This document shows positions 23,077 to 34,600 of a DNA stretch of 64,000 nt, in pieces. Under the pieces are notes generated by a model. That model was given only the letters and a program-made list of their open reading frames with translations. It did no database searches and had not been told where the DNA came from. Position 1 is the first letter of the stretch. Each line of letters starts with the position of its first letter. The stretch is from assembly GCA_965178125.1 (NCBI GenBank), contig OZ237768.1, forward strand, positions 682,001-746,000, in the 5' to 3' direction. The position numbers and the translations under genes are program-made. The stretch is from Bilabrum cf. latius. Its lineage: Eukaryota; Bigyra: Bicosoecida; Bigyra; Bicosoecida.

Positions 23077-24570
23077 TCAGCTGAAGCTTTGGGACCTTCT
23101 GCGTTTCAAAGCTTCCGCAGCTGTGACGGGGCTGCCACTGGCTGCCAATACCGCTTCCCTGTGCCGCGGACTGACGACTAGCCCAGCGCAAGGGAGCACC
23201 CTTACAGGCTGACCATCTGCAGTACTTGCTCCACTGACCTCTAATTTCGTTTCCTTTCCACTGCTCCCATGGTCACCCTCAACCTCGCCCTTCGGCTTGC
23301 CGGCCCACTCGCAGGCGAAACTGGCTAGCCGTGCTGCTGCCAGCCCTGATTCTGCATCTGCATCTGCATCTGCATCCGCATCTGCATCCGCATCCGCATC
23401 CGCATCCGCATCTCTCATTGACCCTGTCCCTGCATCAACTCCCACTCCCGCCATAGATTCGTGTATCTTGACACCTTTCCGCCCGTTGCTTCGGGCCAGC
23501 CTGTGGATGCCCCCCGGCAGGTCCATGGCTTCCACCAGTCGCCGAGGCAGCGCATACACGGGGTCCACGGGATCGTGCCCCTCCCACCCCGCCTCATCCA
23601 AATAGCCTAGCATACTGAGGCCACAGCACCCAAAGAATGTGTGGTACACATCCGCCACGTCCCCCGGGTGGTCACTGATGCCCCCCAGCTTGGTCTCGTC
23701 GTGCGCCTGGCACCTGAGGATGAAGGCCACCAGGTCTGTTCCCTGAATCCAGTGCCTCCTCCCCAGCATGCACAGCGAGGACAAAACCCACCACGAATAG
23801 CACACATCCGCTTGCTTTTCCGGGCGACCATTCAAGCCCCCGCTGTCGCACTGCCGCTCGGCCAGCCACCAACCGAGCGAGTCTGCGTCAAGCTTGTGCA
23901 GCGCATCCCCGATTGCAAGAGCACCCACGCAGCAGAAGACTTGCCCTGCATGAGACTCACCTCCTGGCACTGCGCCGAACCCACCGTCAAAGTTCCTGCA
24001 CTTTGCTACAAAATCTGTGGCTGCCTCTACATCCACCGCTGAGCAGTCTCCTGACTGCGGCAACTTACCCAGCAGAGCGAGTATTTGCAACGCACAGTAA
24101 GAAAAACGCGTGTCTACCTCACCCCACTCATCCCCAACAAAACTGCCATCGGACTATTGCAGCTAACAAACCCAATCTGCCACTCTAGAAGCGTCAACAG
24201 ACTTGAGGTTGTCAGACAGGCAAAGGATTTGCAGCGCCGAAAGCGTGTACAAAAGGTGTGGGTCCTAGCCGATGTTACCACCAAACCCACCGCTCGTATG
24301 CTGGCATTTGAGCGCGAACTCAACTGCCCCTTTCTGATCTATCCACTCGGGGTGCCCGAGCAGGTGCGCGGTACTCATCGCCCAATACACACCGCTGACT
24401 TTCAAGTGCTCGATGGCAGCATACTCAAACGTATCCTGATTTTCATCTAATTGCTTCAAGAATTGCTGATGCAATCCACCAACAAACGGAACACCCGGCG
24501 GTGCGGCTGCCTCTGGATCCTCGCTCGAATGTGATAATGCCTCTGGGTGACCACTTGCAGCCTGTGCCAT
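23077..24570 (-). CDS. RABGGTB: Rab geranylgeranyltransferase beta subunit
   Basis: Catalytic subunit of the enzyme that attaches geranylgeranyl groups to Rab C-terminal cysteines. Prenyltransferase repeats are clear: [99 protein letters not shown]. Zinc ligands are expected as Asp and Cys in the DVCYSWW segment and His in VYHT; all are present. TAG codons at 24267, 24165 and 24156 lie in the first third; the last is LQ-TAG-SDGSF. Compared with about 330 aa in human, this 497-aa protein has a C-terminal insertion with an Asp-Ala dipeptide tract and a 40-residue tail ending past the normal terminus. Stop TGA. Confidence 0.93.
23346..23415 (-). repeat. Hexanucleotide repeat coding for Asp-Ala dipeptides
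   Basis: About 11 units of GATGC(A/G) (minus strand) inside the RABGGTB frame; length changes keep the frame because the unit is 6 bp. Wobble variation between units shows it is not newly expanded. Confidence 0.9.
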
Positions 24571-24771
24571 TCTCAAACTTGCCAAACTGGGGCACTCTCG
24601 AATATTGTTTTTACAAGAAATGGACAATGTACTGTGACCGTGTTTCCTGCTGCTCAGGAAGTTCTAGGATAAGAATCCGTCGCATGATCATTTGTAAGGT
24701 GCTTTTGTGGCCAAAAAAAGCGGCGGGATCAGCTTTTCACAATCCGGCAGGAACCAAGAGCTACTGTTGCG

Positions 24772-26033
24772 ATGGCAGGTGTTTCAGGAGGATCCTACAA
24801 GCGTCGAGCTACCGTTATGGCGGCCCCTGTTAAGATTGAGGCTGGATGGAAGGCCCCCATTATCCCCAAGTCAGACGATGAGCGAAACGCGTGAGTCTTC
24901 AGGCAGCCACAGTTGCAGTTCATGTTTTGCATTTCGGCACTGCTATTCACAACTGCTTGTTTCGCGGATGATATGTGCATATTCAGCGAGGTCGTGATGA
25001 TTCTGCAGCTATCGCTGCCTTCTTGGGCTACAAGCCCCGTCCGTCCCTTGCTTGGATCCGAGTGTATACCAGCACCCGCCATAATTGGGTTTGGTCCTCT
25101 ACATCCACACGAATCGAATTTGTTTGGGGTGATTATGGCTCAGATTTCAGATCAGGTGACGCCTTCCGAGCATACAATACGAACGATTCACGTCGCAGGA
25201 TTGCCGAGGTTGCAAAGAGCTGCTTGCTATTCAAAGGCCTTGATGCGTCTTCATTAAGGACCGTAATTGATGCTATGGAGAAGAAAGAGTTCGCGGCGGG
25301 GGATAGAATCATCGAGCAAGGCGCAGTGGGCGACTACTTCTACATTGTGGTGGACGGCTCGGCCGAAATCGTTGTGGCTGGCAAAGGCAAGGTCATGGAT
25401 GCTGGCCCCGGGTCGAGTTTCGGGGAACTCGCTCTCATGTATGATGCCCCGCGCGCAGCAACTGTGCAGGCGACAGCCCCAGTGGTTGCTTGGGCCTTGG
25501 ACCGTATGACCTTCAAGAAGACGGTCATGGGCAGCGCCATGCTCCGGAGAAAGCGCCACGAGGATTTCCTCAAGAGCATAGAGATCCTGCAAGGCCTGGA
25601 CGAGTACCAGCGACTGACAGTGGCGGACGCGCTGCAGCCCCGCGATTTCGGCGAGGGCGAGGTGATCCTGCGAGAGGGCGACAAGGGGGACGACTTCTAC
25701 ATCGTGGAGGAGGGCGAGGTCAAGGTCACCAAGGAGGGGGTGGAGGGGGAGGTCAGCGAGCGACTGTCCACGGGGGCCTATTTCGGCGAGAGGGCGCTGC
25801 TGACCAACGACGCGAGGGCCGCCACGGTGACCTCGGTGACCCCGACCAGGTGCCAGGTGCTGGATCGCAGCACCTTCAAGCGGCTGCTGGGCCCACTCGA
25901 GGACATCATGAGGAGCCGCATGGAGACGTACGACAAGTTTAAGGGCATGGTGGCCGGCATCAAGCCCTCGGGTAAGAGCGACGAGATCGTCTACTCTGAC
26001 ACCGAGTCGGAGGGCGAGGGCGATGAGGAATGA
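24772..26033 (+). CDS. cAMP-dependent protein kinase regulatory subunit
   Basis: Regulatory subunit that holds the PKA catalytic subunit inactive until cyclic nucleotide binds. Exons 24772-24890 and 25199-26033 give 317 aa. The N-terminus has the pseudosubstrate KRRATV (Ala at the P site, type II-independent inhibitory form is KRRxS/A). No long dimerisation/docking domain precedes it. Two CNB domains follow, with phosphate-binding cassettes SFGELALMYDAPRAATV and YFGERALLTNDARAATV, each with the Glu and Arg that hold cAMP. Splicing joins SDDERNA to IAEVAKSCLLFKGLD, exactly the family linker. No TAG codon occurs in this gene. Stop TGA. Confidence 0.94.
24891..25198 (+). other. Intron of the PKA regulatory subunit gene
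   Basis: 308 bp, gtgagt...cgtcgcag, phase 2; the longest intron I could place in the window. The open frame inside it (from about 24975) is not conserved. Confidence 0.8.
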
Positions 26034-26316
26034 ATGAACCGGGCTGTAGGCGACGCTTGCGTGGGCCCACGCGTTCGCACCTCGGGCACTGACGAGTTGT
26101 CGAGGTCTGTAGCCAGCGGTCAGAATTCATGCGTGCCATTGCATCGTGCAACTTGGTTTGCTGGACCATATTCAAGAGATTTCGATGATTTCGCGCACTG
26201 GTCAATGCCATTCGATTTCTACAACGCACAGAACCCCGCTCGATTGACAGCTTGAGCGGTGCCCCGATCCTCCTCATTGCACCCTCCTCATGCATCCCTC
26301 CCACTATCACTAGTTA

Positions 26317-27819
26317 TCACTGCGTGGACTTGACCATAGCCGCCTCTTCCTCGTCGTCGTCCTCCTCCTCCTCCTCCTGCTTGCTCGACGCCACCGCCGC
26401 CTGCAGCTCAACGCCCCCCGCTTTAGTTGAGGCAGCCGCCGCACCATCCGTTGCACCTGCCCTAGCTCCGTGCTGAGCGCAGATTGCGTCCAGCCGGTAC
26501 TGGGCCAGCGCCGCCACGGCCAGCAGCACGGCACATAGCATGAACACGGATTCCTGGGCCAGCGCGCGCACGTTGGACAGCACGAGCACGACCATCAGAT
26601 TGAGGCCCAGTCGACTGAGGTTGGCCACGGTGGAGCGCACTTCCTCGGGGACGTACTGGCTGCGAAGGGTGCCCTGCCCGGGGAAGTAGATTCCGCAGCA
26701 CACCTCGAAAGCGCTGAAAGCCACCAGCAGCATGGCTCGAGTGGGTAGCACGGCAGACATGGCCAGGGCACCACATGCTACTGCAAACGTCCACCTGAGC
26801 ATATCCTCCACACGCATAGAGCCGCTGAGCAGGCCGTAAAGCCGACTGCCGGCCATCACGCACACCATGAACCCAGCGAACACCACCCCGTGGGGGACAG
26901 CCTCGGGGTCCTGAGCCTGTGTCCCTCCTCCTGCCCTTGACTCTGCCCCTGCCAGGGCCTCTTGGTTGTTGAGGGCCTCTTGCGCAGCCTCCAGTGCTGG
27001 GGTCCACATGAACACGAAGAGGTACATGGCCGACTCGAAGCACGTCTGGGTCACGGCCAGCAGGGTCAGTCTCTCGCTTGAGGCCATCAGTGAAATGGCC
27101 TTGCTGAACGTCTGCAAGCCCATCCCGTCAGAACGCTGGTCGCCGTAGTTCTCCGGCCACCACATGAGCACCAGAGCGCCACCTGCTAGCAGAAGGGCGA
27201 GGGACGCGTCAAAGGGAGCCACAGGGCCGAACTCAGCCGCCAGCGGGGATGCGATGAGCCCAGCCAGGATAGCGACGATTCCAGAACCAAAGGTTTGCAG
27301 ACTGAATGTGCTGTTCATCCATTTCTCTGGGAAGGCGTGCCTCTGCGTGTGTTCCGACACCATCCACGCCTCGAATGCGCTCATCAGGATTGAGGTTGAA
27401 ATACCTCCCAAGATGCGACCAGCCAGCAGCCACCAAAAATTGTTGAAGTGCTTAGTGATGCAGCTGAAGCCGTACAACACGACAAAAATCAGGCAATTCG
27501 CGCGCCGACCGTAGCGATCGGCAAGTCCGCCAACAAACGTCCCGAAGACAGCAGAAGACCCGAAACCAGCAATGAAAAGAATCGCAATTGCCTGCATGTC
27601 AAACCCATAAGAATCATATAGTGCGTACACATACGGTCCTTGCATCCAGTCAGCCATGATCATGAGCATGTACACCAACAGGTAGCTGCGTTGAAAGGCC
27701 TTGAAATCGGCAGTGACCGTATTCGTTTCTGCTTGCTAGCTGTAGTACACCAATACACCGCAAAATGATGCCATGACCCCAAACCAAATTAGGTAAGGGG
27801 CAATCGACTGGGCGTCCAT
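26317..27819 (-). CDS. MFS transporter of the MFSD5 / molybdate-anion transporter (MOT2) family
   Basis: 500-aa multi-span membrane protein. Hallmarks: LLVYMLMIMADWMQGPYVYALY (shortened: ADWMQGPYVYALY), matching MFSD5 AADWLQGPYLYKLY; the MFS loop GGLADRYGRRANC between helices 2 and 3; GRILGGISTSILMSAFEAW; a central cytosolic loop of about 50 residues; six further helices; and an acidic Lys/Glu tail. One TAG (27738-27736) lies in the loop after the first helix. MFSD5 and its algal MOT2 relatives import molybdate, so this gene may supply molybdenum cofactor enzymes; substrate is inferred from family. Stop TGA. Divergent from adenylate kinase across 194 bp. Confidence 0.88.
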
Positions 27820-28013
27820 GGTTACCTTTCTTTTCAGGGCAAGTATAGCACTTCGATTCATTTCGTTGCTTCCATCAGCGGCTTCACAACGCGGCTTCGT
27901 GAACGTTCTTCTACACAGATTAACACGCTACAATGCAACCAAGATCCACAACGAATGGCTAAATCTCATCCTTTTACATTAGTAGGACCTTTCGTTACCT
28001 AAAAGGAGGAATT

Positions 28014-28868
28014 ATGTCTAGTGTATTGGCCCAGGTTCCCCTTCGCGAGCTTCAGAAAGAGATCAAGCGCCGCCTGGAATGCATTCAGAAGCCTGAGCGT
28101 CGCCTTGTGCTCGTCGGTGAGTTGTCACCGTGCATTGAAGGTACCAACCGACTATGCCAGCTTAGCAAGAAATCATCTATTCTTGGTTCATTTCCATTTT
28201 TATTTTTTTGGCGTCATCCTCGGCTTGTAGGTCCCCCGGGCAGCGGCAAGGGCACCCAGTCCCCACGCATTGTTGATGAGTTCTGCGTCTGCCACCTAGC
28301 CACCGGCGACATTCTCCGTGCTGCCGTGTCTAAGGGTACACCTATGGGTAAGGCTGCCAAGTCTGCCATGGACTCTGGCAAGCTTGTCAGCGACGACATC
28401 GTGCTAGGTATCGTGGAGGAGAACCTCGACAGGGAAGACTGCCGGCGTGGCTTCGTTCTCGACGGCTTCCCGCGCACGGTCCCTCAGGCGCAGTCGCTTG
28501 ACAAGCTACTGTCAGCCCGCGGCAAGCAGATCGACGTGGTTGTGGAGATGAACGTGCCCGACGCCAAGCTTGAGGCTCGCATCACCGGTCGCCGAGTGCA
28601 CAAGGCCTCGGGCCGCTCGTACCACGTGTAGACCAACCCGCCCAAGGTGGAGGGCAAGGATGACATCACGGGGGACCCGCTCATCACCCGCAGCGACGAC
28701 ACACCCGAGAAGGCAAAGGTGCGCGTGGCGGCCTACCACGAGCAGACCGAGCCGGTGCTCGAGTACTACCGGCCCAGCGGCAAGGTGGCCACGGTCAACG
28801 CAGACCAGGGCATCGCGGAGGTCTGGAGCAGCCTGAGCAAGACCATCCAGGGCGCGGGCCGGCAGTGA
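28014..28868 (+). CDS. ADK: Adenylate kinase (long form)
   Basis: Catalyses ATP + AMP to 2 ADP. Exons 28014-28116 and 28231-28868 give 246 aa. The splice rebuilds the P-loop [13 protein letters not shown] site: [10 protein letters not shown] and [18 protein letters not shown] domain from [13 protein letters not shown] to [23 protein letters not shown] (28629-28631) sits at the position after SGRSYHV where other adenylate kinases carry Lys, Glu or other polar residues, and the frame and homology run on through NPPKVEG. This is the simplest single-gene illustration that TAG is read through. The LID lacks zinc-binding cysteines. Stop TGA. No targeting sequence is obvious. Confidence 0.96.
28117..28230 (+). 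other. Intron of adenylate kinase
   Basis: 114-bp intron, gtgagt...cttgtag, phase 1, splitting the codon for the first Gly of the P-loop. Its 3' part is pyrimidine-rich. Confidence 0.95.
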
Positions 28869-29018
28869 GTCGGTGTCTGAAGCGTGAGTCGCAGATGGTG
28901 CAAGACGTGCACAGTAATAGATTGCGCCAAAGTCGGGGCGGGCCTGCGCCCGCGCTCGGCACTGGCTCGGATGAAGGCTCGCAGTCACAACTCGTCCCAA
29001 TTCATCAATCTTTATGGT

Positions 29019-29864
29019 TCACTATCTACATCTATCGCGCGGCTGGCCTTCCCGCATCACCCATTTACCACCAATGCACTCGTCATGCGGGGCCTCGATG
29101 TTCAGGCAAGGGCTTGCTGCTCGCACCTGCTTGCTGGCCCTAGATCCATGCCCGTCCTCATGCCCAATCTAGTCGCCAGTCCCTGCGGCGGCCAATGCCC
29201 GCCCTATCCTGCCCAGTCGCCCAGACCCGACATTCCCTACCTCCGCCCTGCGCTCCCCAGCACGACCTGCTCCGCTGGCAAGCCTGCTAGACTCATCGCG
29301 GGCAGATTGGCACATCCCTTCTTCTCCTAGGTTTCTTGGTAATAATTGGTCCCGCTGACTCATGACTGCCCCTGCCCCTGCCCCTGTCCCTGCTCCTGCC
29401 CCTGCCCCTGCCCCTGCCCCTGCCCCTGCCCCTGCCCCTGCCCCTGCCCCTGCCCCTGCCTTGGCACCAGGCGGCACGCCCGACACTGGCCCCGATCGGC
29501 CCCCGTTCCCTCTCCCGGGGGCTAGCGACAGGGCACTGATCCGGCCCACGATCTCTGGTCTGGTTCGCTGCTCCTGCATGGCCCTATTTACGGCCCCACC
29601 CAGCACTGCCGCACTGGCCTGTGCCTCGGTCCCGCGTGGGCGTCGCCTGACGTGCACCTGCCCTGCCGGCATGGTACGAGCCGAGTGCCTGTTCGCCTTG
29701 TAGAGGGGGTCCCAGGGCGCCGGAGTTTCCCAACGCAGGGAAGTTGGGTTCCACCAAGCAACACTTTGCGACTTGGAACTTTGTCGCCCTTCCATTGGCT
29801 TCGAATCATGAGCTCGCGAGGCGGCTCCGGCGCTCTCACCCGTCCCATGGTTGCTCCTCGGCAT
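29019..29864 (-). CDS. Hypothetical Gly-Ala-rich protein
   Basis: 281-aa frame from ATG 29864 to TGA 29021-29019, with TAG at 29171-29169 and another near the end. Residues 35-60 hold a Trp-rich segment (QSVAWWNPTSLRWETPAPWD) that looks like a conserved motif although I do not recognise it; after it comes a basic region and an uninterrupted Gly-Ala dipeptide run, then a polar tail. An exon upstream is possible because the frame stays open past the ATG to an acceptor-like ctactgcag. Function unknown; gene status rests on frame length, codon bias and TAG pattern. Confidence 0.5.
29362..29460 (-). repeat. Hexanucleotide repeat (CAGGGG)n coding Gly-Ala
   Basis: About 15 near-perfect units of GGGGCA/CAGGGG on the minus strand within the preceding gene. 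Six-bp units preserve the frame. Confidence 0.92.
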
Positions 29865-29959
29865 GGTCCTAAGTGTGACAATGCTGACTCCCTGCAGTAG
29901 CGATAAGAAGTTGGTACAGACTAGTAGGAGAATCAGTCACTCCCACTCTGAGCTTGTCT

Positions 29960-30394
29960 TCACACGGGTCGGGAGGAGTTCAAGCTCACAATGATAATTG
30001 ACGCAGAGGCAAGGGCTATGCCTGCTGCACGCACCCTCCCAGAGGACTTTCCAAATATTGCATCGATTGATTGAGCTCTTCCTGTGGATCTCGAGTCTGC
30101 TCCGCCATACCTTTGAGCCCTCTACTTGAACTGACGTACCCGTGCAGCCATTGCGGTAGCATCATCTGCAAAACCTGCGGCATGCCCATATTTGCTGCCT
30201 GCAGTCCCCCCTGAACCATTGGAGCTTAATATGGTATCATATGCATCCTTGATTTCCGCAAACTTTTCTGCTGAATCTGGCGCATCGCACACGTCCGGGT
30301 GGTGCTTCTTAGCCAGTGCCAGAAATGCTTGCTTGACTTCCGATGCGCTAGCACTACGGCGGATACCGAGAGTTTTCCATGGACTAGAGCTCAT
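29960..30394 (-). CDS. Short J-domain protein with C-terminal membrane anchor
   Basis: 144-aa Hsp70 co-chaperone. J domain at residues 4-60: SPWKTLGIRRSASASEVKQA, LALAKKHHPDVC with the HPD tripeptide that stimulates Hsp70 ATPase, then EKFAEIKDAYDTIL. After TAG 30124-30122 a basic linker leads to AAGIALASASIIIVSL, a short hydrophobic helix near the end, suggesting tail anchoring (in organelle or ER membrane). Reading the TAG as stop would remove that helix. Stop TGA. Confidence 0.85.
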
Positions 30395-30587
30395 AATTAA
30401 CTCATATCAATTTGAAGATGCGTGCCAGTGGGCATGGAAACGCGACAAAGTGCTGATGGCTCCGGATTCCGGATTTGCTCGCCCAAGCTTTGGCAAAAAT
30501 TAAAATTAGTATTACTACTAGTAGCCAACACCCGACTTGAAAAATCTTGCCGCCAATAGCGACGTTAATCGTACATGTAAATTTGAC

Positions 30588-31592
30588 ATGGGCTAGGCAA
30601 GTTCATCAAAACGTGTAAAGAATCTGAAGAGATTAGCAACTACGCCCAGCGCTTCAGTAGCAGGATTCGTGAGACAATGGCCACTGCCTTACTTGGAAAA
30701 ACGGATAGCAAAGACGCGCGACTTACCCCCCAGGATTTCGGGGGTTGATGAAGATGACGAAATCCTCAGTACTTTTCGTGGAACTGGAGGAGAGGGCCGG
30801 AAGGCATCGGAGTGTCCGATTTGCTTCTAGGTTCGGCCCATTCGCTGCGCTGTGACATCATGCTGCTAGTCTGAGATATGCACTGAGTGTTTTCTCCAGG
30901 TAGTGGATCCCAGATCTCGAACGAACGCGTGAGCAGCTCGAATCGCCTGCACTCAGAACCTGGATAGCATCTCCGCAACAACATTCGAACCTAGCAGCAC
31001 CAATCGCAATTCGATTTTCCGCAGGTGTCCTTTTTGCACAAAGTCTGGAGTCATGGTTGCTCTTCATCCACCGTTATCAGATGCTGAGGCCGACGTAGCT
31101 ATCGCGTTCGACGCTGCTGTCACAGCGCGACGCCGGGGCGACTCCAGCAAGCCCTCTGCATCGCTTACAGCAGACTCAACGCTGGCTGACCTGGAGCGAG
31201 ATGGCGTCGTGGTGGCGACAGCAGACGACAGGCGTTTGGAAGAGGATCGTATTCGAGCCTCCCGCGACCAGTAGCGAGTGGATCGGGCTGACCGTGACCT
31301 GCAGGAGGCCATCGCGGCCTCCACCCGGGAGGCTGCGGCGGGTGAATCGGAAATACCCACAGCTGCAATGGGACGGTCCGATCCAGGGGCCGCCACAGGA
31401 GGGGCATCTACATCCGCACCGTCATCCGCATCAGCAGGGGAGGACGCGGATCTGCGGGAAGCAGTCGCCCAGTCGCTCAGGGATGACACTGCGCCAGGAG
31501 GACTCGGACGGGGCACCGAGGGAGGCTCTGATGGTGCGGAGGATGCCATGCTCCAGGCCGCGATTGAAGCATCCATGGCGAATCCATCATGA
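30588..31592 (+). CDS. RING-finger protein (SIP5/DA2-like) with C-terminal UIMs
   Basis: Probable ubiquitin ligase that also binds ubiquitin. Exons 30588-30928 and 31025-31592 give 302 aa. It starts MG-TAG-ASSSK: with TAG as Gln this is MGQASSSK, a classic N-myristoylation signal; SIP5 and DA2 also start MGN. The RING is ECPICF, TSCC, ICTECFLQV and, across the intron, ACPFC; the closest pattern is ECPICFxYYP...RCCxKxICTECFxQ of DA2/SIP5. TAG codons fall after ECPICF and after TSCC. The C-terminal half has three UIM-like helices: DLQEAIAASTREA, DLREAVAQSLRDD and MLQAAIEASMANP. A further TAG is at 31272. Stop TGA. The RING plus UIM pairing in one chain recalls the plant DA1 (UIM)/DA2 (RING) partnership, which is an inference. 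Confidence 0.85.
30929..31024 (+). other. Intron within the RING finger
   Basis: 96 bp, gtgagc...ttccgcag, phase 2. Contains an in-frame TGA in the unspliced reading; removal brings the last CxxC of the RING into frame. Confidence 0.85.
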
Positions 31593-31637
31593 CACTTACA
31601 GCGACGTGTTGCAAAAAGAGCTTACTATTAAAACATA

Positions 31638-34600
31638 TCAATACTCTACACTACTTTCTCGCATATCGCGCACACGAGACCGAGCCTGACGGCCACGGGC
31701 CATCGCCTGGATACGCACTGCCGCCCGCTCCTCGCCCCCATCGACACCCTCGCCCCCATCGCCACGCAGCCCGTCCCCGTGAGCACCGCGCATATCGCGC
31801 ACACGAGACCGAGCCTGACGGCCACGGGCCATCGCCTGGATACGCACTGCCGCCCGCTCCTCGCCCCCATCGACACCCTCGCCCCCATCGCCACGCAGCC
31901 CGTCCCCGTGAGCACCGCGCATATCGCGCACACGAGACCGAGCCTGACGGCCACGGGCCATCGCCTGGATACGCACTGCCGCCCGCTCCTCGCCCCCATC
32001 GACACCCTCGCCCCCATCGCCACGCAGCCCGTCCCCGTGAGCACCGCGCATATCGCGTACACGAGACCGAGCCTGACGGCCACGGGCCATCGCCTGGATG
32101 CGCACTGCCGCCCGCTCCTCGCCCCCATCGACACCCTCGCCCCCATCGCCACGCAGCCCGTCCCCGTGAGCACCGCGCATATCGCGCACACGAGACCGAG
32201 CCTGACGGCCACGGGCCATCGCCTGGATGCGCACTGCCGCCCGCTCCTCGCCCCCATCGACACCCTCGCCCCCATCGCCACGCAGCCCGTCCCCGTGAGC
32301 ACCGCGCATATCGCGCACACGAGACCGAGCCTGACGGCCACGGGCCATCGCCTGGATACGCACTGCCGCCCGCTCCTCGCCCCCATCGACACCCTCGCCC
32401 CCATCGCCACGCAGCCCGTCCCCGTGAGCACCGCGCATATCGCGTACACGAGACCGAGCCTGACGGCCACGGGCCATCGCCTGGATGCGCACTGCCGCCC
32501 GCTCCTCGCCCCCATCGACACCCTCGCCCCCATCGCCACGCAGCCCGTCCCCGTGAGCACCGCGCATATCGCGCACACGAGACCGAGCCTGACGGCCACG
32601 GGCCATCGCCTGGATACGCACTGCCGCCCGCTCCTCGCCCCCATCGACACCCTCGCCCCCATCGCCACGCAGCCCGTCCCCGTGAGCACCGCGCATATCG
32701 CGCACACGAGACCGAGCCTGACGGCCACGGGCCATCGCCTGGATACGCACTGCCGCCCGCTCCTCGCCCCCATCGACACCCTCGCCCCCATCGCCACGCA
32801 GCCCGTCCCCGTGAGCACCGCGCATATCGCGCACACGAGACCGAGCCTGACGGCCACGGGCCATCGCCTGGATACGCACTGCCGCCCGCTCCTCGCCCCC
32901 ATCGACACCCTCGCCCCCATCGCCACGCAGCCCGTCCCCGTGAGCACCGCGCATATCGCGCACACGAGACCGAGCCTGACGGCCACGGGCCATCGCCTGG
33001 ATGCGCACTGCCGCCCGCTCCTCGCCCCCATCGACACCCTCGCCCCCATCGCCACGCAGCCCGTCCCCGTGAGCACCGCGCATATCGCGCACACGAGACC
33101 GAGCCTGACGGCCACGGGCCATCGCCTGGATACGCACTGCCGCCCGCTCCTCGCCCCCATCGACACCCTCGCCCCCATCGCCACGCAGCCCGTCCCCGTG
33201 AGCACCGCGCATATCGAGCACACGAGACCGAGCCTGACGGCCACGGGCCATCGCCTGGATGCGCACTGCCGCCCGCTCCTCGCCCCCATCGACACCCTCG
33301 CCCCCATCGCCACGCAGCCCGTCCCCGTGAGCACCGCGCATATCGCGCACACGAGACCGAGCCTGACGGCCACGGGCCATCGCCTGGATACGCACTGCCG
33401 CCCGCTCCTCGCCCCCATCGACACCCTCGCCCCCATCGCCACGCAGCCCGTCCCCGTGAGCACCGCGCATATCGCGCACACGAGACCGAGCCTGACGGCC
33501 ACGGGCCATCGCCTGGATACGCACTGCCGCCCGCTCCTCGCCCCCATCGACACCCTCGCCCCCATCGACACGCAGCCCGTCCCCGTGAGCACCGCGCATA
33601 TCGCGCACACGAGACCGAGCCTGACGGCCACGGGCCATCGCCTGGATGCGCACTGCCGCCCGCTCCTCGCCCCCATCGACACCCTCGCCCCCATCGCCAC
33701 GCAGCCCGTCCCCGTGAGCACCGCGCATATCGCGCACACGAGACCGAGCCTGACGGCCACGGGCCATCGCCTGGATACGCACTGCCGCCCGCTCCTCGCC
33801 CCCATCGCCATCCGCACCAGCATCGCTAATAAATGTTTTGCCGTTGTTGATACCTTTGTTGGATACAGATTGCGGAGCTTCCATTGGATATGCCTTGTCC
33901 ATTGCCTTGCTGATTTCGGGCAGAGGCTATGCGCGGCTCGATTGACCCGAGTTGTTGCCTGGGCTCCAACCAGACTGCCGGCGGGCTTCGCGCGTTAGAT
34001 CTTGGGCTGGTGCTGTCGGTGCCATCATACTGGACTGACTGGCCTTAGATCGTTGGATGCTTCGAATTGCCTTGGAGACCTCTTTGCCGAGCGACTGAAG
34101 TCGAGACCGGGTGCTACTCCTCTCCTGCCAGGCCATGTCTAGCGCTGATTGCGTTGCGTCGCCCAGCCGCCGAATGGCCATTGTGCGGCTCTGTACCTCA
34201 AGTCGGACAGCAGCCTCGAGCCCCTTTACCCGCGCCCAGATCACGCGAGCATCACGCCGCCAGTTGGCCTCTGCGGCAGCCAGCAGACGCACCTCCAAGT
34301 CACCGCCAGGTCCAGCTGCACCCAGCACGCTCGACCGTAAAGCAGCCAACTGGCGGCGCACTGCATCCAGCCCCGCACCCCCTCCGTCGCTCACCCTCCG
34401 CGCCCTTACACCTGCCCCTCCAGCAGCATTGTTTGCCGCCAACTCCCCCTCTACCGCATCAAGCCGCCCATTGGTGCGAGACAGCAACTGTTTCAGCTGC
34501 TTGGCCATCTCCCTCGCCTTCTCGGCCTGCCTCTCCGCAGCCCCCCCTTCACTGATCTCCTCAAGCTGCGACTGCAGGGCCTGCACATCCTCCCGCCGTC

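Noticed and set aside
24975-25198. Extension of the PKA regulatory subunit frame upstream of 25199
   Set aside because: The translated segment has no similarity to R subunits, while splicing 24890 to 25199 restores the family linker exactly.
31655-33830. CRISPR-like array
   Set aside because: No spacers: the units are contiguous, 129 bp, and translate to IQ motifs in a eukaryotic gene.
31589-33998. Long ORFs of about 740 codons on the plus strand over the repeat array
   Set aside because: They are shadows of the IQ-repeat gene; the 129-bp unit lacks stops in several frames. Only the minus-strand frame gives a known motif and connects to coiled-coil sequence upstream.
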